A DNA stretch of 64,000 nucleotides from Archegozetes longisetosus. Its lineage: Eukaryota > Arthropoda > Arachnida > Sarcoptiformes > Trhypochthoniidae. The stretch lies in the NCBI GenBank assembly GCA_018873245.2, contig JAEMBT020000007.1, positions 12,173,129-12,237,128 of the forward strand, written 5' to 3'. Numbering within the stretch: position 1 is the stretch's first letter; the number at the start of each line of letters is the position of its first letter. This document shows, one piece after another, positions 31,345 to 41,695 of this stretch. The notes beneath the pieces were generated by a model. That model saw only the letters and a program-made list of their open reading frames with translations, was not told the origin of the DNA and did no database searches. A program made the translations under genes and the position numbers.

Positions 31345-33428
31345 CTCATTACTAGAAAAGGAAGTTTAGGACCTTAAAATATGGGTTTAGGCGCCTAAAA
31401 TAGTACTTAAAAATCTACGAAAATAGCACGAATAGGACCTTATAATTTCAAAACTAAACCACCGCCAAATGTCTTCATTCAATTTATTTGACATCGAATA
31501 TTTGTGACTAGCACACAAAAGAATATTTAACTTATAAATTGAGATTACAATAAGATATGAAAATGTCTGAAAGATTATTTTCGGTTAGATTTATTCGTTT
31601 ATCACTGAGAACAGACTTGTATTGCGAAAAACTTCGTTCAACATCACAACTCATAGCCGGCGCATAGCGTAAAAGGAGAATTTCCTTTGCGTCTAGTTCT
31701 ATGAGCTCATCACAGCCTTCAGCTGTTAATATATTCGAGATTGTCTTGATTTGAGTGTAACCTGGATTTTCTTTTAACACATTTTTAAGTTTCTCATACG
31801 CTTTTTTCCCGGGCTCGCTACCGACTTTACTCGAGTCACTCAACAAATCTTCAATCATTTGCACACTTTCGTTAATTAATAAATCACGAGATTCCAGAAT
31901 TTTTATCACATTTGCGAGACTAGAAAAATTCGCATTAATAAATGCCAAATCTTTTTTCAACTTTTCTCCAGAAAAATTTAAGCAATTTTGAGCCCTTTCA
32001 ATACTATCAGCGTCTTTGGGGTCAAAAGTTTTAAAAATTGTCTCAATAATTGAATAGTTTTCTGCGTAATACTGAGCAGCTGTAAGCCATGTTCCCCAAC
32101 GTGTCATTATTGGCTGAGGAGGTAATGTCAAATCCGGTGCTTCGATTTTGAAAGTGTTAATCTGGACGGCACTTTCGAAAACATTACTTTTCCAGCAGAA
32201 ATAAAATCATTGACTAATGGAAAACAATTTCTTACGACTTCAGAAACATTGTGTAAGGCGTGCGCTAAACACGTTAAATGAATCATTTTGGGGAAAAGAG
32301 CTTCGAGTTGTTTGCCAGCTTTAATCATATGACGTGCTCTATCAGTGACTAAAAGTAAAACTTTATGATATTTTATGCTATTTGGCCATAGATTAATAAA
32401 TGCAGTATTTAAAGTCTGATTGATTGATACAGCATTAGCACGAGGAACAAAAGTAGATAGGAAACATCTTTTTGACTCATTTTCAACTTTAAGCGAACCA
32501 ACAATTATGTTAACGAGATATCGATTTTGTTTATCTGTCGTTTCATCAATTGATATCCATATATACTCGTTCTCTAAATCATTCCTTAATTTGCTCATAA
32601 CCTGAAAATAAATTTAAATAATAAATTCAAAGCGTCTTAAACTATTTAGTACTTACATTATTCAAGACTTCGGTTGCATAACTTTTTCTAAGAGTCGAAT
32701 CGTCTGGAGTTTTATTTTTTGTGTATTTTTCCAAAAAGTTTTTAAACTTTTCATTCTTCAATTTAAAGAATGGTATATCTGCAGCAATTAATGCTTCGCA
32801 TAAGTCATAATTATAATCAGATTTCAAGACAGATTTCTCTACGAACTGCTGTTTTAATGGTTGAAATTTGCGTTTGACCGCCAATACATGTGTTTGTGAT
32901 TTAATGTGTTGCTCGACATAATATTTTTTCTTTGAATTCACTTTTTTTGTGCATAATTGGCAATAAAGTATTTTTCCATCAGTACTAAATACGTCACCGA
33001 ATTGTTTCAAATAACCATCAAGTTTAACTCTTAAACTAATTTTAGTTTTAGGCATTTTTAATATAAAATACAAACATTTAATGTCTATGACTGAATTCAA
33101 TATTTTAAGGGATTGTTACTTTATTACCGACTCTTTACAGCTTATTAAAACTTCCTAAATAAAGTTTCTTTTAACAATTACGTTAAGTTAGTCTAAAATG
33201 ACATATTTTATAATTAAATAACAAAAATGGCTAAAATGGCTTGAATAGGCAATTAAAAGCAGAATAGGACATAACAATTGAAAAAGGCAATTATAGGCAT
33301 TCACAAATGTGTCTAAAATGTTCTATTTTGATGTGATTTTAACTAATTTTTAACTTTAGGATCGATAAAATAAAAAGTAAAAAATAAAAAATATGAAAAG
33401 TCGCAAACTTCCTGTCTCTACTCATTAC
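31345..33428 (-). mobile_element. hAT transposon with 8-bp target duplication
   Basis: The element spans 31353-33420 (2,068 bp). The 8-bp duplication CTCATTAC lies at 31345-31352 and 33421-33428. Terminal repeats are TAGAAAAGGAAGTTT on the left and, read inward from the right, TAGAGACAGGAAGTTT; the TAGAG start and 8-bp duplication are hallmarks of hAT elements. It carries a transposase gene on the minus strand. Confidence 0.9.
31532..33055 (-). pseudogene. hAT transposase, one frameshift
   Basis: Exon 1 is 32657-33055 ([20 protein letters not shown]...), with a BED/CGGBP1-type zinc finger: CQLC near residue 32, then H-x4-H in [11 protein letters not shown] 55-bp GT-AG intron (32602-32656) joins in phase 0 to exon 2 from 32601. 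Exon 2 holds the catalytic region (YIWISIDETTDKQNRYLVN, TDRARHMIKAGKQL, LTCLAHALHNVSE). Near 32180-32195 the frame shifts, and the chain resumes as FESAVQINTFKIEAPDLTLP then PQPIMTRWGTW. It ends in the hAT C-terminal dimerisation block (LLRYAPAMSCDVERSFSQYK, ...NLSDIFISYCNLN). The single-base frameshift makes it inactive, but decay is slight, so the insertion is recent compared with other elements here. Confidence 0.88.
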
Positions 33429-33484
33429 ACAACTAATGTTTAAAACAGTTTTAGTTAAGTCTTGACTTGTGCATATCGGCCTTA

Positions 33485-33830
33485 GAAATTTTCTTCTATA
33501 GAACTACGCCTCAACAATCTTAATACTTTAGTCTAAGATGTGTCTATATTTGCCTGCGAACCATAATGTCAAAGGAACCATAATGCCCATGCACAATTGC
33601 TTAAGTGAGTTGTCCTCTTTTATCCATTATTTATATAGAACTCTGTTTATTTCTAACATACTAAGTTTATCGCATACTTGAGTTTTGAAAAACGTCTTTC
33701 ATCATAGACTTGATAACATTCGTAATCTGAGCTCTACATTGATATTACAAAAACACTGGTATTGTAAATGGTATAACTGGTAGCATTTATATAAGATCTT
33801 TCTCTCATAAGTATTCAGAGTGCACATCTG
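33485..33830. other. Intergenic, no gene seen
   Basis: AT-rich spacer right of the nested elements. Confidence 0.4.
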
Positions 33831-33834
33831 TAAA

Positions 33835-34064
33835 AATGGCTTTTATTTCAATGTTGTTTTGTATGCAGTGCTTTATTGTTTTCTGTGCTGATAATATTAG
33901 TTAATTTAAGCTGTTGTTTCGGTGGGTTAATCTCGACTATTGAAAGATTAGCCATACTCTCATCAGCTTCACGGGTAATAACAAAATGGATAAGAAAACG
34001 ATTAAATAAGGGTCTGATTAGTTCTTATAAAAAAGCCGTTTTAATTACCGTTAAGATTTTCTGA
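33835..34064 (+). other. Possible small secreted cationic peptide gene, broken or spliced
   Basis: The ATG at 33835 opens a hydrophobic leader (MAFISMLFCMQCFIVFCA) that stops after 22 codons. An overlapping frame (from 33876, no ATG) reads another hydrophobic leader (LIILVNLSCCFGGL), then a basic amphipathic stretch (ASRVITKWIRKRLNKGLISS) to a stop at 34062. Either a frameshift has broken a small secreted-peptide gene or an unseen splice joins the parts. No family is recognised, and chance cannot be excluded. Confidence 0.3.
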
Positions 34065-35170
34065 TCTGAGTCTAGCTTTGCTAAACTTCCCTGAATAACT
34101 GATACAGTACCAGAATCGAGTCTCAGTCCCGGTCGCAGGATAGGGCCGTTTCTGAAATAAAAATGTCCCGGGGTAGAGTCTATGGCATTTTTGGAGAATC
34201 CTTTATATATATAATGAAAATATCATCGAATTTATATTATATGACGCCGATGATTGAAAATAACTTAGATCTTTATACTTGAAAGTTTCACTCAAGCTGT
34301 CAAAAGTTGTAGCAAAATCAACAAAAGCTTTAATAATAATTATGAAATGATTTCAAAACTTTTGTAGTAAATAATAACCAATTAGTCTCAAACAAAACAC
34401 AATATCAACGAAAAACTTGCAATCTCTCGCTAGAAAAAAATGAGATGATTCGACTCGAATTGTTTACGCCAATGGTTGAAGAGTTCAAAATTGTATTAAA
34501 AAACTGTATTTAAATGTTGTCAAAAAGAATGTTTAGAGTGTCTACAAAAGGTTCGAAAACGTGATCAATCAGGACCCATGAATGTGGTTCATTGATATCA
34601 TTTTGTTAGTCACATAATGTAGTTCTTGTGATAAAATTTTGAAAATTTTCAGTAAAACAGCTTTTAAGTTTTTAACATTAAATTCGAGTCTACTTTTTAT
34701 GTTCGAATGCGTTAATTTCGTTTGAAAATCTGATATTTCAAAGTTCTTATGATTTACAGATTAATTCAGTTTAGAGTTCATTTAAAGAATTTTCAAACTA
34801 TAATTTTACTCTTCCTAGCCTCTATCTGGGGATTAATGAAATTCAAACAAAATATTAATCTTTAAAATGATTGATAAATTTAGAACAATTTTAGTATTGG
34901 TATTTTTCACTGATTCAGCTATTTCCGATTCGGTTTTGAATATCTCAACATAATCTATACTAAATTTATAATTTTACCAATTTTTGTTTTTTATCTGAGG
35001 AGCTTTAGTTTCCAATTGATCTCCAAAACAATTTCGCTGATCTTTCCTATGATAAACACAAAAGATAATGGAACCTGTTTTCTAGACATAAACTAATCCA
35101 TAGATCCGTCCATTGTCTATCCAATCGCCTTTATAGCTGTATTATTTCGATACCGTTAGAAATGCTGGTC
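34065..35170. other. Intergenic, no gene seen
   Basis: AT-rich spacer. A slightly less AT-rich patch near 34110-34190 has no coding similarity. Confidence 0.4.
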
Positions 35171-35174
35171 TTCT

Positions 35175-35395
35175 TTACAGCATAAGTTTTCCTTCTGGCA
35201 GAATAGCTCCTATTTTATATTTGCCATAAGTCCAGCTCTGAATAGTTTTCAATTTTCCAGAATAGTACGTCTTACCACTCTCGCTCACTTTTAGGTTTTT
35301 AATCACTGATATTTCGAGACGTTTTTTTTTCAATGTATATTCAACCATCGTCTTATTCAAGAAAATGAATCATGGTTGGAGGTTATTTAGTCTAG
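35175..35395 (-). pseudogene. GH16 beta-glucanase fragment
   Basis: The minus-strand frame reads VEYTLKKKRLEISVIKN, then SGKTYYSGKLKTIQSW, TYGKYKIGAILPEGKLML and a stop. This matches the N-terminal part of family 16 glycoside hydrolases (laminarinase-type), where a Y-SG-L-T-----YGK-E---KLP-GKG block precedes the catalytic ExDxxE motif. Just upstream (about 35370-35395) RLNNLQ fits the preceding NNELQ motif but is separated by a stop. No catalytic motif was found downstream, so only a decayed piece remains. Confidence 0.6.
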
Positions 35396-35689
35396 ATTAT
35401 TTAGAAAAAAAAGACATTTAGTTATCTTGCAAAAAGGTAACTAAATAAGATAAGTTTTAGATTTGTTCAAATCAGATAAATTATTTTGCTATTTTGTTTA
35501 TTCAATTTTCAAGTAATCTCTCAAAGGTCAATCTACCTTAAGTAATTGTGCATGGGCAAAGGCCTTTGGCTCATAATTTGTTGGCAAATATTGTGACACA
35601 TCTTAGACTTGAATATTAAAATTTTTGACGCGTATAGTTCGGTAGAAAAAATTCCGAAATTTTTAACATTGCGCTTATAAGAGAAAATT
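35396..35689. other. Intergenic, no gene seen
   Basis: AT-rich spacer between the GH16 fragment and the large palindrome. Confidence 0.35.
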
Positions 35690-36560
35690 TGATTTCAAAA
35701 ATTCATTTGAACCCCGTCCCCATCGGTTTTCTTTTGAGATTTCGCTCAAAAACCACTGAAAATAGAGGAATGATTTTTGGAAAGTTTTAGAGTGGTGCCA
35801 GATATGAAACAGGGTGAAATCGACGATTGAAGTTTTCATTTAAATGATTGTATAATTCGTTCTCAACACTCGTAGTCACATAGTCATCTTATAGATAATT
35901 GAATTTAAAAAGTGGCATTCAAAATTTCAAAAGCTCATTACTATTGAAGTGTTCGACTCATGCGTTTAAGACTTGTATTTTTGGGAACTGTGTGATTATG
36001 TGTAAATCATGTGCAAACCTTTGAAATGATGTGCATATCATCATGTGTTTTAATAGGTCCACTAATGAACATCGGTGATATACACATCATTTCAAAATTT
36101 TTACACACAGTTTCCAGAAATATAGGTCTTAAGCATATCAGATGAACGCTTTAAGAGTTATTCACTTTTGAAATGTCGAATACTACTTTTTAAAAATGGT
36201 TTAGCTATATAATAACAAGGTTTCTCACTCTTACAGTCATTCATCAGTATTCATTGTGGGTCTGATAACTATCAGTGAAATGGTTGTCGATGTAACGTCC
36301 CGGGCCCATAGTTTGAGGCTCAGTTGTGTACCATTGAATGCCTGTTAGTAATAGAAATAGTGACTATTTAACTCTTCTATAAAAGACGACACATATCGAA
36401 TGGAAACTTCAATCGTCAATTTCACAATGTTCCAATTCTCGAACAACTCTCAAGCTTCCAAAATTATTTCTTTATTTTTATTGACTTTTGAACGAAATCT
36501 CGAAAAGAAACTAAGTGGAGGCGGGGGTCAAACGATCCTATAATATTAAATTTTGTTCCT
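35690..36560. repeat. ~870-bp imperfect palindrome (foldback element)
   Basis: The arms run about 35690-36040 and 36080-36560, centred near 36060. The outer part (35690-35870 against 36390-36560) shares CGACGATTGAAGTTTTCATT and GAGATTTCG-containing blocks. The inner part (35908-36040 against 36080-36197) shares TTTAAAAAGT, GCGTTTAAGAC and AAATGATGTG blocks as inverted copies. A single outer arm occurs alone at 31049-31250. No coding similarity. Confidence 0.75.
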
Positions 36561-37731
36561 TAGACTAACGTTAAAAAAAAGTGACGAAAATTTTACTTTT
36601 CTCCAGAACTGGAAGTAACTAAGATTTAATATTTTGGTCGAAGATGTATCAATATATTTGACATCTCACTAAAAGATCAAAAGTTCTTGTCCACACACAA
36701 TGGCTTAATATGGATTCTTCTATAAGCTCAATTTCTAACTGTAGTCGTTTTCTCTCCAGCATACCGGCAGACGTCTTCGGCAAAACTCAGTATAACGAAA
36801 TTTGAGAAATTAAGACGTTTGCCCCTCTAAATTCTTAAAGATAGTGTAAACCATTGCATGGATTGATGCAGTATATTAATTCATAATAACTACGCCATAA
36901 ATATTACGGAGGTAATTACTACATTTGAGTTAATGACGAGATAACAAGATTATTATCTTATGCACTGCACTGTTCATTCAGTACTGCTACATATTAGTTT
37001 TTCATTTAGGCATTAGATAAGTGTAACCTTGCATTTAGTATATTAAGAGTTTTATCTCAATCTTGAACGGCTCAACTTCTGTTTTCAGTGCGTTACAATT
37101 ATTTTGTTTTATGGTTAATTTTAGAAATTTTTTTGTAATAGTTACAATGTTTAATACGATTGGTATTGTTGTCCGATCAGTTCAATTATCAATCTCTCAA
37201 TTCAATGATTGTTCAGATTTTTATTACGGGTTCTTTATTGACGCTATTCGCATATAAACTTTAGTATCAATTCATGTTTCTATTAAGTATATGAATTTTG
37301 ATGTACTTTTGATTAATTATCATCGATCAATATATTAATTGTTAAAAACATGTGATTCAACTAATGTGTCATGACGTTAATTACTTATCTTAAAATGAAT
37401 TTTTTAACATTAGCCGAATAGATTGTTGCAAATAAGTATTACTTCGTATTATTCAACAATGTCAAATCTAATCACTTATAACATAGTTTTACTATCTATG
37501 AAAAAAATAATCAAAAGTAATAAAAAGAGAAAATAGTAAAAACTAAAATATCGTTTAAAGTGTTGACAGTTGTTATAAAAAGTAAATTCGGGCTTCGAAT
37601 TCGCATAAAATTTTAGTATTTATAGTCTAAAAACGCCCGAATTCAAGATAAATACAACCTATACTTAATAGAAGTGAGTTAATTTATATTAAAAAATAGT
37701 TAAAAAACTAATATTAAATTCAACTTTGAAA
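36561..37731. other. Intergenic, upstream of the SLC46-like gene
   Basis: No supported gene. The 64-codon frame at 37063-37257 has chance-like composition. The transporter promoter should lie in the last few hundred bases, but no clear TATA or initiator could be assigned. Confidence 0.4.
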
Positions 37732-40074
37732 ATGGGCAAAATTTGGTCATTTATAAAATCTATGAGAGTAGAGCCTTATCTATTCATTCATATGTTTGCT
37801 GGTTCTGTGGCCTCAGTCACGACCAGTTTACTACTTCAAGACAAGATATGTGTAGATATCTTCAATCAATCAAATGACTTTTGCACAGATTTGAGTGCAA
37901 TCAAGCCATCAGATGATCCTGAGGGCTATAAAGACAAAATTCTTTCAACTTCAACACAGTTTGGACTTTACAGGTGCTGAGCGGCCATTCAAAACTAACA
38001 AGATCTTATGCTAAAAGCTAAATTGAATAAACTTTAAATATTTTTCTATTTAATTACAGCACAATATTGGATACTCTGCCGGCTGTCGTTTGGTCCCTGT
38101 TCATCGGTTCGTGGACTGATAAGTACATCCATGGTCGCAAAATCATAATGTGTCTGTCAAGTATTGGTGGCATTAGTGGTTCTCTTCTGCAAATATTGAA
38201 TGCAATATACTTCAAATGGAGTAATTTAATTTATAGCTTTTAAGATTATAATTCCAAATGTTTTATTTTAAACATTGATCTATAATTTCTGACATTTCAA
38301 AGATCCGTACTATCTATTATTGAATTCACTTCCATCTGCATTGACTGGTGGAGGAATGGCATCATTAATGGCTGTTTACTCTTACGTGTCAATTAATACA
38401 CCAGAAAATGTACGCTCAATTCGATATGCAATCGTTGAGTTCAGTTTCTTCTTAGGTACTCATTGTTTAATAGTCGTTATTAATTGTTGTTGATTTATAC
38501 TGGCAAATGTGTATTTTATTACTAGTATAATGTTTGAGTCAAATATTTTCAAGATCATTTCTAAATTTGAAGTTAAGAATTTGAAAATTGCATGATTCTA
38601 GGCATATATCAACTTAAGCTCTGAATTTATTGGCAAATAATCTGAAATATATTAAGAGAATCTATGGTAGCATTCTTTTTAAACAATAGATTTATCACTT
38701 TTAGATTAAAACAATTGAGATTCTACTAAACAATTGAAGTTTATGATGACCTAAATTGATAGATCAATGATTGAACTACAGATCTAGATTCGAAAATATT
38801 TGAACCAAAAATTTTTTGCAATCAATCTCTTAGGTAGTCCTTTGGGCACTTTTGTTGGTGGACTCATATTAGAAGATACACCCAATAGTTCGAGTGGTCA
38901 ATTACATAATTACGTAACAGTTATTAGTTTAAGTGTAGTGGTTCAAATAATTGCCTTAATTTGGTTGTTACTTTTCATCAACGAACGAAAGACAAATCAA
39001 GATACGCTACCCTTAGTAAATGACGAGATCCGTCAACATTCTGTTATTAATGATATTAATAAAAACGAAACTTCTGTAGAGGAGGACGTCGGGTCTTGTT
39101 CTACATTGGTCACAAAAGACAAATTGGAAAATTCTCAGAAATGGTATGTTTAAGCGTTTGAAGTCATATCAATTATTAGTTATCTATACAAAGTACAGCA
39201 TTTGAGATAACTTTTCGATCAATTTATCTTATTTTCAGGTACTATCCTTTGAAATTACTTTTTGACACTGAAAACATTAAGGAAGTTTGGGTTTGTTGTG
39301 TAAAAAAGCGCCAAAACTATGGCAGAGGACAAATATGGTTAATGTTTATATCAATGTGTGTTATGGTCATATCTATGATAGGAGCCTCAAAGAATCAATT
39401 CCAATTCTCAGAAAAGGTCTATTATTGGTCGCCAACCTTCTATTCAGACGTTCACTCCATCAGTTCCATAGTTAATAGTGTGCTCATGACTATATCAGTT
39501 CCTATATTTGTGGTCAGATTAAAACTTCTTGACACACAATTAGCACTTTTGGGAGTTATATCATCTTTCCTTAGGAATATTATAGTTGGTTCTTATCAGC
39601 ATCCGATAGGATATTACATTTCTGTTGTCATAGGTCTGTTATCATAGTATTCAGGAATAGAAACTTAACCTTTTTTATTAGTATGAAAAAATCGAAGTTA
39701 ACAAAATAGATAAAAGTTTGGCATAGTATTGACTGATTTAATCACAATTGTTATCAATAATATAATGTTAAGACATTTTAATTAATAGTAAAACACTTAA
39801 TCAATCATTAATAGGTTCAATCGGGGGAATGACATCGATAGCTATCAGATCCAAATTGTCGAAACTAGTAACAAAAAATGAATTAGGAAAAATATTCAGT
39901 TTGTTGGCAACTCTTGAATCTGTAACCCCATTGGTAGCTTCACTACTCTTCACTTATTTATTCGAGTGGAGTATCAACTTTTTTCCTGGTCTCATGTTCG
40001 AAGTGTCCGCCGCATTTATGATAATACCATTGCTATCAATGATCTGGATTGATCTCAAAACTGTACAAATTTAA
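37732..40074 (+). CDS. MFS transporter, SLC46 (folate transporter-like) family
   Basis: Six exons: 37732-37973, 38060-38220, 38303-38455, 38834-39143, 39239-39633, 39815-40074; 506 residues, all GT-AG and in frame. About twelve hydrophobic segments are visible, in two halves separated by a hydrophilic loop of ~60 residues (INERKTNQDTLPLVNDEIRQ...). The first segment, with VEPYLFIHMFAGSVASVTTS after the start, matches the EP-x-x-F motif that opens SLC46 proteins. LFIGSWTDKYIHGRKIIM is the MFS G-x-x-x-D-R/K-x-x-GR-K loop between segments 2 and 3. The loop after segment 1 has Cys residues, as in SLC46A1. The family moves folates and related small molecules across plasma or lysosomal membranes with protons; the substrate here is not predictable. 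The start at 37732 was chosen because the codon two upstream is TTG. Confidence 0.9.
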
Positions 40075-40123
40075 TCAATTATTATAATCTAGTTTTGATT
40101 TATGACATTTTAAATATGACTCA

Positions 40124-40129
40124 AATAAA
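40124..40129 (+). terminator. AATAAA polyadenylation signal of the transporter gene
   Basis: AATAAA lies 50 bp past the stop codon, followed by a GT-rich stretch (TGTTGTGTCAATGCTC). Confidence 0.6.
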
Positions 40130-41695
40130 TGTTGTGTCAATGCTCTCTTTTCTGTTAGTTGAAAATTATATAACCTAGTTAAAAGTGTAGTTCTCTGAGC
40201 TCCTTCACTATCATTATTGTAATTTACACCTACGCTTGAATAAAACTTTTAAAGAATTTCCTCAGTCAATAGGGCTTAAAACTACAAATTGAAGATACGT
40301 TTGATATAGAAATAATATGACTTAATTATTGATCAGTGAATATTTTACCATTAAAATAAACTTTTAGAATGAGATAAGAAAAATGAATTTTATTAATGGC
40401 ACAAAACTTTTACTCATTTTGAACTAAACAAAAAGTATCGTTTACTTGTTTTTTTTATTTAATTTTTTCAAATTTTATTGAATAATAGCTTGAAATGAAT
40501 TCATCCAAAAAAGTTTATAAAAAGAAAAATACTAAGAGGAAGTGGATATAATTCTCAATATATAAACAAATATATTGAGTCGAGAAGGTAATCGACTAAC
40601 ATTTTATGTAAGTGTTAATGAAATTTGTCTATCAATAAAGTATCTGAGCCTTTGAGTAAATAAAAAATTAAACTAAAATCCTAGGCGTCAGTAAAAGCGG
40701 AGTTCGCAGACATCTTCAATGCCGTTGCTCTGTATTCTAATATGCTATTACGTATTGCACGTTTAGTACCGATGAACCAATGAAAGCATACCTAAACGTG
40801 TCAATCAAACGTGTTATAAAAAGTCGCTTCACTCTTTAGGTGCTATCAAACTTAAAATTGAAAATCCACCAGAGGCAGCACCGACGGCTATACATCAAAA
40901 GCTCAGACGATTTTTACGCACAAGATTGTAATCAATTGATAAATAAATGTTTTTCATTATGAGATATTTCAAAGAAAAGGTTGTCGTAGATTGTTAGTCA
41001 TACAAAAAAAGATTATTTCTTACTCCCGATAACTAAAGGGTTTAAAATAGATTTTTCATTTCTTTCAAACCATCACACATTCAATCTCTAAAACTTTATA
41101 CAGAGACTGAGGCGAGGACTGCTAAGACAGTTCTTTAAAAGTTTTATTCAATTTGAGTTAAGTTCAGATTGTGTAACATTTTGTACTATGGGCTCAACCT
41201 ATTATCAGTCAACATTATTTGCAAAAGCTTCGAGTAAATGGACCTAATTAAGTGAAAATTCTGTGTTTAGCCTCTAATAATACTTTCAATTTTTACAATC
41301 TTATTCACTGTTGATTTTCGTTTTGATTATAATCTTTTGCTAAGATTTGAAAGTTTTGAATTTGTTTACATTAATAAATTTAACTTAATCTATTATTTGC
41401 ACTCATTTTTTCATAATAAATTAATAAGATTAGCTGCAGTTTGCAAGTTTATTTATCTTTTGTATCTATAATATAGATAAACTTATCACTTGTTTCCATT
41501 CACTTTTGTTTCGATAATTAATATAAATTGAGTTAGATTTGAAAGTTTAAACATAATTGAAAATACAGGTAGGCGTCACTAACTACTACTTGATTACTGA
41601 AAGAGAATTTAGCTGTCAATTAAAACTTGTAGTCGTAAAATTAGTTTTATATTGTACAAATTTTAAGTTCAAAATAATGTAGAAAAGTTGTCATA
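40130..41695. other. Intergenic between transporter and MAM/LDLa gene
   Basis: AT-rich. At 40680-40930 the base composition rises and a short frame reads LGAIKLKIENPPEAAPTAIH, but nothing is recognised. The promoter of the large gene should lie near the right end. Confidence 0.4.

Larger units (their letters stand above)
31267..33484. mobile_element. ~136-bp MITE with TTA duplication, split by a hAT insertion
   Basis: The left end GACCTGTATGCACAACTC starts at 31270 after TTA (31267-31269). The right end, read on the minus strand, is GGCCGATATGCACAAGTC, ending at 33481 and followed by TTA (33482-33484). TTA target duplications are typical of PIF/Harbinger-type MITEs. Removing the hAT element leaves about 136 bp. 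Confidence 0.65.

Noticed and set aside
40680..40935. Less AT-rich patch upstream of the MAM gene with a short open stretch
   Set aside because: Translations on both strands are interrupted by stops and match no family I know; it could be a decayed gene but cannot be supported.
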